Below, piece by piece: positions 41,186 to 50,830 of a stretch of DNA of 64,000 nt. The notes below the pieces were generated by a model. That model saw only the letters and a list, made by a program, of their open reading frames with translations, had not been told where the DNA came from and did not search any database. A program made the translations under genes and the position numbers. This DNA is from Apodospora peruviana (lineage: Eukaryota; Ascomycota; Sordariomycetes; Sordariales; Lasiosphaeriaceae): contig JAUEDM010000003.1 of NCBI GenBank assembly GCA_033439685.1, forward strand, positions 4,122,001-4,186,000. Direction: 5' to 3'. How positions within the stretch are numbered: the stretch's first letter is position 1; every line of letters begins with the position of its first letter.

Positions 41186-43437
41186 AGTGTTGATTGGTGG
41201 TTGGTTGCCATTGTTGTGGTGTTTTGGGTCTGCTTGCTTTCAATGGAAGTTGTGGTTCTCAATGGTGGTGTTGGAGGAGAGGAAAGAAATGAAAAAAAAA
41301 AAATAAAGGATGTGGAGAAACTGCGGCACTAGAGGTTCAAATCATTATGAAGCGGTTCAACAACGGTGGGCTTTACTGTAGTGTTCTGGTATAAGGTCGT
41401 CAACGATACTGTGCTTATCAGAAAGGGGAAGACCGAGAACTCATCCTCGCGTTCTAGAAACCTAAAATAAGGTAATTACGCCGACACTTCTGGCTTTAAC
41501 AGGTTTAAATAAAAAAGGGACAAGTCTTTTGGCCCATATGTCAGCACGGGTCAGGAAATGGTTGCGGCACGGTTATGAGCCAGTCGTGCCTGGTCGGACT
41601 CGGCGCACCTTTTCGCTCTTCGGCCCACAGGAGATTGATCCTAACAGGGCGTTTTCTGAACAGCGTGATTAGGTAGCGCTAGGAATCAGCCAAGGAACAA
41701 TATTTGTCGGATCATTTACCAAAACGCGCAGTTGCCTCGACCTATCTCGCCAATCGATCTTGGGGGTCCAGAAGGAAGCGGATTGAACGCGATCGATCAT
41801 GCTGATCGTACCTGCATATGCCGGGTAGATAGTAACTTTTCTCGTCTATCTCCACCTCTCTCCGCCTCATCGTTGATCATCGGGCTATTCATCACCCGCT
41901 GTACCATATAACGACAGGTGCCTGTCTCCAGTGACTCGTACACACTTATAGCAAGGAGAAGGGAGACAATTGACCGTGTAAAGTGGTTGTTTGAAAGCGT
42001 TATGAAGACATGCAAGTCTAAGAATATACCAAGATGAGTTCGAGGCATTGGTATCAGCCCTAAACTTGGATCTTTGCAGCGAAATTTTATCATGCACTGC
42101 CGTGGGGTTGCTCTATTGACCGTTAGCTGGTACTTCAAGTTCTCACAACTGTTAACCAAGGACGGGGTTACTTTACGGTAGATAGGTACCTAAATAGGTG
42201 AATATTGGAAATCCGCTGAGACCTGAAGGATGAGTACAGTTTTGTGCCGTCCTGGTTTCCCGGCCGGGCGTTCGGATCCCACTAAGGGGAGTGCGCAATC
42301 TGTATAGCCGAAGTAAAAGATCACTAATCTCGAAATCATGGCAATCATGAGCGTTCAACTTGAAACAGACGTTGGGCCAACGCAAATATATACATGGCGA
42401 CGAGCTCGCACTCTTATTCGCGTTCACTAGAAATTGAAGTGGTTTGGGGGAGATCCTGCTACCATGAGGCTTGGAAGAATGGGGATAGCTTTCATTGCAG
42501 GAGATGAAATGTAGTATAATACCCTCGGAAAACGGGCCTCAGCTAAGCCATGTGCCGAACTAGCTCCGAAATCCCTCGACTAGGTAATCACATATTGATG
42601 AAGTTGAGGTAAGCTAAGCAGAGGCTATGTGCTTGGCCATGGTCGTGTTGGGTCCTGACCCGTTGCGGCGAAGCTCGCACTCCCAAACAACACCAAATTA
42701 GGCACCCATGCCCCAGAATAACTGCAGTGATTGGCTCCTCGTCAACTCTCTAGCCATAATTAAGCCTTTTCTTTATGCCACCTAATCCACGCCGACAAAA
42801 AAAGAGGAGAACAATAGCTAGAATACCGGATGCCGCCAAGTCCAAGCCACTATCACCAGCCGATCTTGTCGGCCGGTGCGGCGGCGGCTTTTGCAATTAT
42901 TGACTAAGTGAAACGAATCCCCGAGCTCGGCAAGCTCGCATTGAAGTTGCCTGGACCGGCTCCGGACCCATATGACTGGCCCTAACCGCTTTCATACGGG
43001 ATCTGGAATAGAAGCGGAATGCCCTTACAGCCCATCTTCGCCGCGAAGCCGGCAAATAGGAGCGGCGGCACATGGTATCCCGATCAGATAGGCAGGCTCA
43101 CGTCCAGATCCAAACGGCTGGTTGTCTTTACAGGCCGGATCTCGCAAACAATGTTTCGAAGATCAGGTACCACTGCTGAACCTGGCATCATGATGCGAAT
43201 CACTACTATTTTGGATCCATGTTGTTGACTGGTACTGCGCATACCATTTTGCATTTAAAGATCTGGATCCTCGGCGATACAGTGACAGAAAGAAGCATCG
43301 TACCAAATCAGTTCTCTACATCCAGCGTGCAGGATACACATTCCTTCAACAAAACAATCGCATTATCTACAATTACAACAGCAAACAACATTAATCCCAC
43401 AATTTCACATCGACATCCGTCGAGATAGTCAGTCAAA
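41186..43437. other. Gene-poor stretch of about 2.25 kb
   Basis: Only short ORFs on either strand. An A-run is present near 41293-41302. I find no transposon ends, tRNA or coding exon. The last 100 bp are the leader of the repeat-rich secreted protein. Confidence 0.45.
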
Positions 43438-45672
43438 ATGCAAATCAAAACCCGAACCGCGTATCTCGCTCTCTTCTTCGGTGCTGCGAGCCTATCACTC
43501 GCCCTCCCAACACCACCCCAGGGCGCACCTGAGCGACAAGATGATATCAGTGTCCTGGGCAAGCGCCATGGCCATGACAACTTCAATGCCAAAGGTGACG
43601 TTGACTTCAAGTTGGCGCCACATGGAGAAGGGGGATTTGAGGGCAACAAACATTTCCGCGTCCACGACGACACCACCCAGAACGATGGTGGGGACGATAG
43701 CCAGAATATCCCTCCTTCTTTCCCCAGGAAAGGCAAGACTGATAGCCACAAGAAGGGTGACCGGAAAAAGGACGGAGACTGCGATGAAGGTACGGATGAG
43801 GGCCTCAACCTCAATGCTTCAGTGGGACAACAGCAGGATGGCAAGACGAAAGCGAAGACAAGCGACGTTGCCACACCCGCGCCCACACCTGTACCCACGC
43901 CTGCAAACGTACAGGCTGGCCAGCAGCAGGAGAACAAAGTCGTTGTCACAGGCACAGCCGCCATACCCAAGGTCACGTCCCCCGTAGAAGCTCCCGAACT
44001 GGAGGACATCGATGGCACCGATAACACCCCTGATACCCCCGATACCCCCGATACCCCCGATACCCCTGATACCCCTGATACTCCCGATACCCCTGATACT
44101 CCCGACACAAAGGTTGCCACGGACGCCAAGACCTCCGACGTCGCCAAGCCCGCGCCTACTCCCGTGCCCACTCCTGCAGTGAACGCACAAGCTGGTCAAC
44201 AGCAGGGCGGCAAGAAGACCGACGAGGATAAGAAGACCGCAGACGCCAAACAAACCGGAGACGCCAAGCAGACCGGAGACGCCAAGCAGACCGGAGACGC
44301 CAAAAGCACCGACGTTGCCACACCGCCGACTCCCGCGCCCACTCCCGCCGTGAACGCACAAGCTGGTCAACAGCAAGAGGGCAAGAAGACCGGAGATACC
44401 AAGCAGACCGGAGATGCCAAGCAGACCGGAGATGCCAAGCAGACCGGAGATGCCAAGCAGACCGGAGATGCCAAGCAGACCGGAGATGCCAAGCAGACCG
44501 GAGATGCCAAGCAGACCGGAGATGCCAAGCAGACCGGAGATGCCAAGCAGACCGGAGATGCCAAGCAGACCGGAGATGCCAAGCAGACCGGAGATGCCAA
44601 GCAGACCGGAGATGCCAAGCAGACCGGAGATGCCAAGCAGACCGGAGATGCCAAGCAGACCGGAGACGCGAAACAGACCGGAGACGCCAAGAAGACCTCC
44701 GACGTCGTCATACCGCCCACTCCCACACCAACACCTGCGAAAGCACAAGCCGGCCAGCAGCAGGACGGCAAGAAGGCCGATGAACTCAGCAAGATCTCCG
44801 AAATCGCCACACCGCCCACGCCCGCACCCACGCCCGCCAAGGCCGGCAAGGAAGGAGACTGCGATGAGGGTGTGACCGGCGCCAAGGCCAAGGTGGGTGA
44901 CGACGTGCCGAACCTAGAAGACGACAAATTCTTCAACGTGGTAGACGACACCACAGCCAAACTGGAAGCGACCTTGACTCTCGCAGTCATGAAGGCCGGT
45001 GCCCCTGTCCAAGTTGAACAGAAGATCCGGGTGCCGGGCGAGTTTGCCCTGAAAGACTTGGAGGCCGAAAACGCCGGCATGCCGGCAAACGAGCGGAAGA
45101 TCCTTTCTGCGCAGATCAAATCCGTTGCTCCGCTTACCGTTAGCAAGACGGCCGACACTTTGAACAAGAATAAGGGAGGTGAAGCCACTGTAAATGCTGG
45201 AGAGGAAGCCAAGAAGACTGCCGACGCAAAGACCTCCGACGTCGTCGTGCCCACTCCGACGCCTGCGGCCAAGAAGACCACCAGAGATAACCATGAGGCT
45301 GCGGACGCCAAGCCGCCAGCAGTCGAGTGCCAGGCTCTGAGCGCAACTGGGGAGAAGCTTGGCGACCCGATTGTTCTTGACAAAAAGACCGAGTTTGGTA
45401 CTCCCAAGGGTGCCGAGCAAGCTACCTCCGGCTTGGACGTTGCCAAGATTAAGTGTTACGAGGCTGGCAAGAAGGGCGACGCCGCTAAGGCTGGAGTCCA
45501 GACGCCGAAGGAAAGCCAGGTGGGCGTGAATGCTGGAGAGGCCAAGAAGACTGACACCGCCGTGCCGACGGCTACGAGCACGAAGGTCGCTGGTGCGACT
45601 GCGGAAGCAACCAACGAGACCAAGGTCACGCCCGCGGACGCGAAGGCTACTGATGAGAAGAAGACGGAGTAA
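43438..45672 (+). CDS. Secreted low-complexity protein with TPD and KQTGDA tandem repeats
   Basis: A 744-residue intronless protein. A signal peptide covers about residues 1-23 (YLALFFGAASLSLALP) and a Lys42-Arg43 Kex2-type site follows. The body is built of repeats. A 9-bp unit gives TPD about nine times (44027-44106). A longer module with TSDVA, PTPVPTPA and AQAGQQQ recurs four to five times. An 18-bp unit gives KQTGDA sixteen times in a row (44401-44688). The C-terminal third has no long repeats: DDKFFNVVDDTTAKLEATL, then VQVEQKIRVPGEFALKDLE. The composition is Lys/Asp/Thr/Ala-rich and Cys-poor, suggesting a disordered extracellular or wall-associated protein. I do not recognise the family. 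Repeat number is likely to vary between strains. Confidence 0.75.
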   Translation: MQIKTRTAYLALFFGAASLSLALPTPPQGAPERQDDISVLGKRHGHDNFNAKGDVDFKLAPHGEGGFEGNKHFRVHDDTTQNDGGDDSQNIPPSFPRKGKTDSHKKGDRKKDGDCDEGTDEGLNLNASVGQQQDGKTKAKTSDVATPAPTPVPTPANVQAGQQQENKVVVTGTAAIPKVTSPVEAPELEDIDGTDNTPDTPDTPDTPDTPDTPDTPDTPDTPDTKVATDAKTSDVAKPAPTPVPTPAVNAQAGQQQGGKKTDEDKKTADAKQTGDAKQTGDAKQTGDAKSTDVATPPTPAPTPAVNAQAGQQQEGKKTGDTKQTGDAKQTGDAKQTGDAKQTGDAKQTGDAKQTGDAKQTGDAKQTGDAKQTGDAKQTGDAKQTGDAKQTGDAKQTGDAKQTGDAKQTGDAKQTGDAKKTSDVVIPPTPTPTPAKAQAGQQQDGKKADELSKISEIATPPTPAPTPAKAGKEGDCDEGVTGAKAKVGDDVPNLEDDKFFNVVDDTTAKLEATLTLAVMKAGAPVQVEQKIRVPGEFALKDLEAENAGMPANERKILSAQIKSVAPLTVSKTADTLNKNKGGEATVNAGEEAKKTADAKTSDVVVPTPTPAAKKTTRDNHEAADAKPPAVECQALSATGEKLGDPIVLDKKTEFGTPKGAEQATSGLDVAKIKCYEAGKKGDAAKAGVQTPKESQVGVNAGEAKKTDTAVPTATSTKVAGATAEATNETKVTPADAKATDEKKTE
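44401..44688. repeat. 18-bp minisatellite, 16 tandem copies, in frame
   Basis: The unit AAGCAGACCGGAGATGCC is repeated with almost no variation across the middle copies; the last two carry synonymous changes (GACGCG, GACGCC). The same unit occurs three times at 44248-44301. Nucleotide identity beyond what the protein needs points to recent slippage or unequal exchange. Confidence 0.95.
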
Positions 45673-47085
45673 GAGTGAGGAGTCTACGGGCAAGGTGTGA
45701 AGGGTTTTCTTACAGGCTGCATCTAATAATGTACTGCAGTTTCTTTTTGTCTTTTTTCCATTTTCTTTTGTCTTTTTTCCATTTTCTTTTCTTGTTCGGA
45801 TTTGGCTTGGGGATATACATGCATTGCGTATTACGGGGTCGGAGGCGTTTTTGTTGGTGCATCGGTTGGGTCATCTACACAGGTTAAAGATATGGTTTCC
45901 AGGGGAAGCTGGCTATATATATTCCTGCAGGTACTGCAGGAAAATTATCTATTTACAATTTCAAGCTTGGTCTCCAGTATCTGACCTGGCAGCACTTATC
46001 ACCTCGTAGTCTTGTATTCTCTTCAAATTATAGGTCTGGAAAACACCAAGCCCACCTGTCGGTATGCATAGCAGTACGGCGCAAGGCCGGGAACATACCT
46101 TAGAAAACCTATTCGCTCCGGCTAGAATATGTTTATGGGGGTATATTCCAAGCAGCGCCTAGCTGGAGATCATTTTTAATGACAATGAAAGAACTGATTA
46201 TAACCACTAACAATAACAACTTCGTCTAAGCCACAAAAGTATCATTGTAGTATGTTCGGTGATTGACGACTTTGCACAGACTCTCTGTTTCGCATCTCGC
46301 AGGGCATAAAAAAAGAAAGTAAAAAATTTGATCGACTTTCGGCTCGAACGGACACCTCTACGTGTGACGAAAGCGCATTTGGTACTACCCGGTTCACGCG
46401 TCCACGAACCCAGGCACGCCGCTGCACTATATAACCATGTGTTCAGCTACTTCGTTGTAAGTGACGGTAGGATACCGACTTATATACCTTGGGCAAGCTT
46501 TTGACTTATCGAATGACATGGCACCACACTAGATGCAAAGTCAGACGCCAAGCGCCACCTAAGTAGGTACATACCCAAACCTGGCTTTTGGGTCGGGTTA
46601 CTGTAATAATTGAATGACCAAGAGTGACGTTGACAAACAGGTACCCCGGTTCCCAAAGCTGAAGTCTATCGACCTGGGTCTGATCAGTATTTTGTGCCAC
46701 ATGCCCCAATTAAGGAAGTCTTGGCGAGGGCTGAACAACACCAACGAATGAGCATCGTCGGCAAAGTCGACGATCAGTTCTGGCTCAAGCCACAGGTCGC
46801 CACTTTTGCCAAGCTTTTCCAGTTATGGTAATGGAGGAGGCTGTTACCCCTGAGATATCCTCACACTTCCAATAAGCCGCAACTCAGGGCCCCACGGCCC
46901 TCAGACGCATGCAGGGTCTGGCAAGGTAAGGTAATGGGTTGTCGTGGGTATAAGTAGGGGCTGCCAAGACATTGGTCAGAACTAGAGCCCCGTCTCTTGG
47001 CACTTTCTATGGAGTACATCCTGCTGTACACGAATAACCCATATCAATTTGCACATTACAAGTCACTTGCAAAACTACATCCAAC
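45673..47085. other. Intergenic, pyrimidine-rich 3' flank
   Basis: A T/C-rich direct repeat (TTTTGTCTTTTTTCCATT, two copies at about 45746-45784) lies just after the repeat-protein stop. The rest has no recognisable gene. Confidence 0.45.
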
Positions 47086-47754
47086 ATGGCAACTACAAGT
47101 GTTCTCTACAACCTCCTCCTCTTCCTCTTAACACTATCGTCCCTCCTGATCGGCACCGACGCGGCCGCCCCCGTCTGCGCAGCCTGCTCAAACTACGCCG
47201 CCGACCTATCAACCTGCTCGCAGATGTACAGCGCCGCCGTCTCAGACCCCAGCACCGGCAAGATCAAGGGCACCGCCATCGCGTGCATGTGCGTCACCGG
47301 CACACCCGGCCAGCTCAAGAACATGGTCAACTGCTACCAGTGCGGCCAGCTCTCAGGCTTTGACTTAGGTCTGCTAGAGTCGTGGGTGCTCACGTGCAAC
47401 ACGTACAGCGTTTCGGGGGCCGGCGCGGCTCTCGACTGCTGGAATACCGACCAGAGGTTGTGCGTTCCGCTTGACGGGGTCGCGGTGCCGGGGTTTGTTT
47501 CGTCTGCTGCGACTGCGCCGGCGCCGACGTCAAGTACGGGGACTGTCAGTTGGATTACTGGTGGTGCAACGACTTCTACGACCAGAGGAGTGGTTGTTGT
47601 TGGGGGTGGTAGTTCCGAGTCTACAGTGCCGCACCCTGCCCCGACGGGGACATCGAAGAGTGTGGCTTCAGGGTTGGGTGGCTCTGGAGGGATTCGGTTG
47701 CTTGGCGTCGTAGTTGTGATGGTTATCAGTGCCATGTACTTTGCTCCCTTCTGA
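47086..47754 (+). CDS. GPI-anchor-like secreted Cys-rich protein
   Basis: A 222-residue protein with a signal peptide (LLLFLLTLSSLLIGTDA). Ten cysteines lie within the first 140 residues of the mature part: VCAAC, STCSQ, IACMCVTG, NCYQC, LTCNTYS, LDCW and RLCVP. A Ser/Thr/Gly-rich, probably O-glycosylated stalk follows, then a hydrophobic C-terminal tail (IRLLGVVVVMVISAMYFAPF) that fits a GPI-attachment signal. The Cys spacing is not that of a clear CFEM domain (eight Cys), so I leave the family open. A cell-surface protein is likely. It is convergent with the actin-like gene, with stops 181 bp apart. Confidence 0.72.
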   Translation: MATTSVLYNLLLFLLTLSSLLIGTDAAAPVCAACSNYAADLSTCSQMYSAAVSDPSTGKIKGTAIACMCVTGTPGQLKNMVNCYQCGQLSGFDLGLLESWVLTCNTYSVSGAGAALDCWNTDQRLCVPLDGVAVPGFVSSAATAPAPTSSTGTVSWITGGATTSTTRGVVVVGGGSSESTVPHPAPTGTSKSVASGLGGSGGIRLLGVVVVMVISAMYFAPF

Positions 47755-47935
47755 ACCCGAAACGGAAACATATATCAGGGTTGGGCTGCCTTGGTTGGTC
47801 CGTTTTGCTCTTCGGTTATGTTGGAAACGCCTGTCATTTTCCTTTTACCCGAATTAGAATTGACTTGAACAAGACCTCTTGACAGTTGACCTCATGCCTC
47901 CCACTTGTATATCCCTTTGACCCGTCAGCCACCCT

Positions 47936-49374
47936 CTAGTAAAAACACTTCCGATGCACAATTGATGGCCCAGTCTCGTTATAGTCTGCAGCAGAAATCC
48001 ACATCTGCGAAAACGTGCTCAGCGACGCAAGAATCGAACCGCTGATCCACGCCGAGGTCTTCTCGTTTTTTAACACCCTAACCTCAACCGGCAGCCAGTC
48101 CGCGGGTGTGATCTTGTCAAGTTCCTTCTGCAATCTCTCCTTCAAGCCGGGAAACCGCATGTTTCCGCCCGATATTAGCACGTTGCCCGCGATGTCCTGT
48201 CTGACAGTCTCGTCGCATCTCATTATGCTCTCCAGCCCGGCCAGGTGCAGTGATTGTTCGACGTTGGTGCTGTTGAACATGATTTCTGGCGCTCGGGTTC
48301 GCTCTTCTTTGTCAATATCAATTACTTGACCATCCGGAAGGGTATACAGTTTCTTCGACATCATCGCCTCCAAGTCACCAATGAGGAATTGGTGATGATC
48401 ATTCGAGCCCTGGGTGACGTGGCACAGCTTCCTTTTCATGTCTTCGACTGTAGATCTCTGTATATCGTACCCCTTCTCGGCCAAAGATCCCTGTAACAAG
48501 TCGGTGATGTCTCTTCCACCGATAGCGAGCCGTTTAGCGGCGTGGCGCATCACCATGCCGTCCACGACCGGCGTCACAGACGTGAATGTGTCACACGAGT
48601 AGATGCACAGCCCGGTATTCCGGGACGGACTGTTATCGTTCATGTGCATGGACAGGCTACAGTCGTAGGATGCGTAAAACGCAGGGACGTTGAACGTCTC
48701 AAAGACCACTTGGGTCATCATCTTCCTATGAATCCCAACAGAATAAGAAACACGGGCATGAACCACAGCTGTGGGATCCGGCACGTACCTGTTATCCTTG
48801 GGCGCAAGAACCACCCGATCGGCGATAAGAAGCGGGTGTTGCTCCGGCTCAGCCTTCAGGCGGTCGTAGAAAGCATGATGCCAGACCTTTTCCATGTCAT
48901 TCCAGTTGACAACAACGCCGTCCTCGATGGGGTTACTGTGTTGCAGTTTGAACTGTCTCTCGCGCTCGTAGGCTTCCACTTCGTCTCCGACATAGATGTC
49001 CTTGATATTTGTGGCGCCGAGGGTGCATATTCTGATCTCATGACGGGTTGGTGTCAGTTTCTCCGGGGTGCCGTAGGAAAAGCCTCAGTGAGAGATAAAT
49101 CACGTACCCGTAATTCTTTCGTCGTCCGACAATCCAAGCTGTGATTGTGCGAGCTCCGGTCAGTGGCCTGAAAATCGGAGGCTAGGCTCTTAGGGATACA
49201 TCGGTGCGTGCGAGACTCACGAAACGCTGCTCGAGGCCCGTCATCACCGGCGAAACCGGCTTGGGTCCTCTTAGGTCCACTGTCACAGTATTTATTAGCG
49301 ACTTGACCACTCATCGTGGTTTGGAGTCACGGGTACCTGATGTCGAAAACGATAGCCGCTAGGTCTGGGTCCAT
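47936..49374 (-). CDS. Divergent actin-like protein with eroded nucleotide-binding loops
   Basis: Five minus-strand exons (49337-49374, 49221-49279, 49108-49138, 48789-49031, 47936-48725) join in phase to 386 residues; the introns are 57, 82, 76 and 63 nt. The chain aligns with conventional actin throughout: AGFAGDDGPRAAFPWIVGRR, DIYVGDE, NWNDMEKVWHHAFY, MMTQVVFETFNVPAFYAS, SGGNMRFPGL and ILASLSTFSQMWIS, ending GPSIVHRKC. Both phosphate-binding loops are altered. Actin DNGSGMCK is DISGPKRT here, losing Lys18. Actin DSGDGVTH reads YSCDTFTS, losing Asp154, Gly156, Gly158 and His161. It is therefore probably not a normal ATPase. It is much closer to actin than to Arp1-Arp10. The open, properly spliced frame argues against a pseudogene. 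Confidence 0.85.
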
Positions 49375-50609
49375 TCTCAGAGTTCATGTCTCTGCATCGG
49401 ATATCTTCTTAAAAGGACTATTCCAAATTGCAAAAAGATAGATATCCGAACAATCGGCTGTTGCCTGTAGAAGAAAAAGATGATGTACGCGTGTTGGATG
49501 CTGGCCCGTGGGAGCCTAGATCTGCAGGTCAGCCGCAACAGACTCCGATAGTCTGCAGTTGTTGTCGTCAGCCGACGACGGCCAGCTGTAGCATTTTTTT
49601 ACGAGTGTTGTTCATTTTCTCTCATCTGCGAAGTGCATATAACAACGAAATTTGTAGAAACTAAACAACATTCACCACCCGAGTGTGGTCTCATGAAACT
49701 TGGAGATCGAGGATACTGAATACCGTTGTTAGCAGATAAGAGTCCCTTGAGGTGTACAAAGAGCCACAGATACCTCAACCAGTCCTGACGTAATCCATGT
49801 TGGTCTTAGCCAATCCGACCTCCTCCTTGAGTCCTTGTTAACTCCATCGTCATACTTCTGTAAATAATCCAAGTTATTCCCAAGCAAGTTCATAAAACAC
49901 CCCAAGACTATTGATCATATACGGATACTGCATTTTATCTCACGTTTGAGAGAGCGGCCGTGCCGCAGATTTGCTTCAACGTAAATGGTGGACACGCACT
50001 TCAGTCCAAGTTCAAGGGATCCGGCCCGGGCCCGGCCGTTGGGCCCTTGGACGGGGTGGCCGCACCAACGGGTCCGCGGCTAACCAGTTGGAACCCGCGA
50101 GTCCAGAGTTTTGGTAAAAGGAACAAATCTGGAACACCAAGTGTTATGGTACGGGGAATTCGACTGCCACGTTTTCTCCGGAATTCTAAATCCGTAGCCG
50201 CCGGGATGTAATCTGCGACTTGTACGTGTATGATGTTCTGGGGTTTTCATTTTTGCTTCTATTTTCTCCGTACAAGTGCAATCATGTAGTCATTACAAGT
50301 CGCTGTTAATTTTCTTTTCTTTTTACTCTTTCAACTTTTCATTATTTTTTTTTTTTTTTTTTTTATTGTTTAGTGTCGATTTTCCTTTTCTTTTCATTTC
50401 TTACTGGGAGTTTCACCAATCTTCTCTTCTTCTGGTTCGTTTTACGGTACTTTAATATTCTGTCTGGCTTCCTTCCTTCTTCTTCTTCTCGTCACGACCA
50501 GCCTGCACCGAACGGATCGGTTCATCGAACGGAGCCGACGAATTAAACGAGGAGAAAAGGACCAAAGAACACAAGAAGGAGAGAGGAAAGGGAAAAGAAA
50601 CGAACCAAC
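49375..50609. other. Intergenic with a 20-nt T-run
   Basis: About 1.2 kb between divergent genes. A poly-T tract at 50345-50364 sits in a T/C-rich leader of the small peptide gene. No other gene is seen. Confidence 0.5.
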
Positions 50610-50830
50610 ATGCGTGCAGGAACAGTTTTTGTCGCCTTGTTCGTCGCCCTGGTGGCTGCTGTGCCGGAACACATGATGGAGGAGCGCAACATGGTTCGGA
50701 GTTGTGTAAGTTGTTGCACTGCCCTTCTTCTTCGTTCATCCACTGACATCATGATTCTCCATCTTATTAGGTCTGCAACGAAAGAGTGTGTACTGCGGGG
50801 CCACCTTGTTGCCTCAACGGCAGTTGCTAG
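50610..50830 (+). CDS. 51-residue secreted Cys-rich peptide, two exons
   Basis: Exons 50610-50705 and 50771-50830 are joined by a 65-nt GT-AG intron (GTAAGT, TATTAG). Splicing falls between two codons in the Cys-rich part. The product is 51 residues: a hydrophobic signal peptide (MRAGTVFVALFVALVAAVP), a short linker with three Met, then SCVCNERVC, TAGPPCC and LNGSC. The six Cys (32, 34, 39, 45, 46, 51) follow C-x-C-x4-C-x5-CC-x4-C, compatible with three disulfides in a mini-knot. The gene has its own T/C-rich leader. I do not recognise the family. It may be an effector, antimicrobial or signalling peptide; the sequence alone does not decide. Confidence 0.6.

Noticed and set aside
43308..45446. 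Long minus-strand ORFs (up to 359 codons) across the repeat-rich secreted protein
   Set aside because: They are shadows of the 9- and 18-bp repeats, which contain no stops in several frames; there is no start context or protein-like sequence outside the repeat.
46323..46360. tRNA-like signal on the minus strand: CGTTCGAGCC followed by a T-run
   Set aside because: The T-stem has two mismatches and no acceptor, D or anticodon stems can be built upstream.
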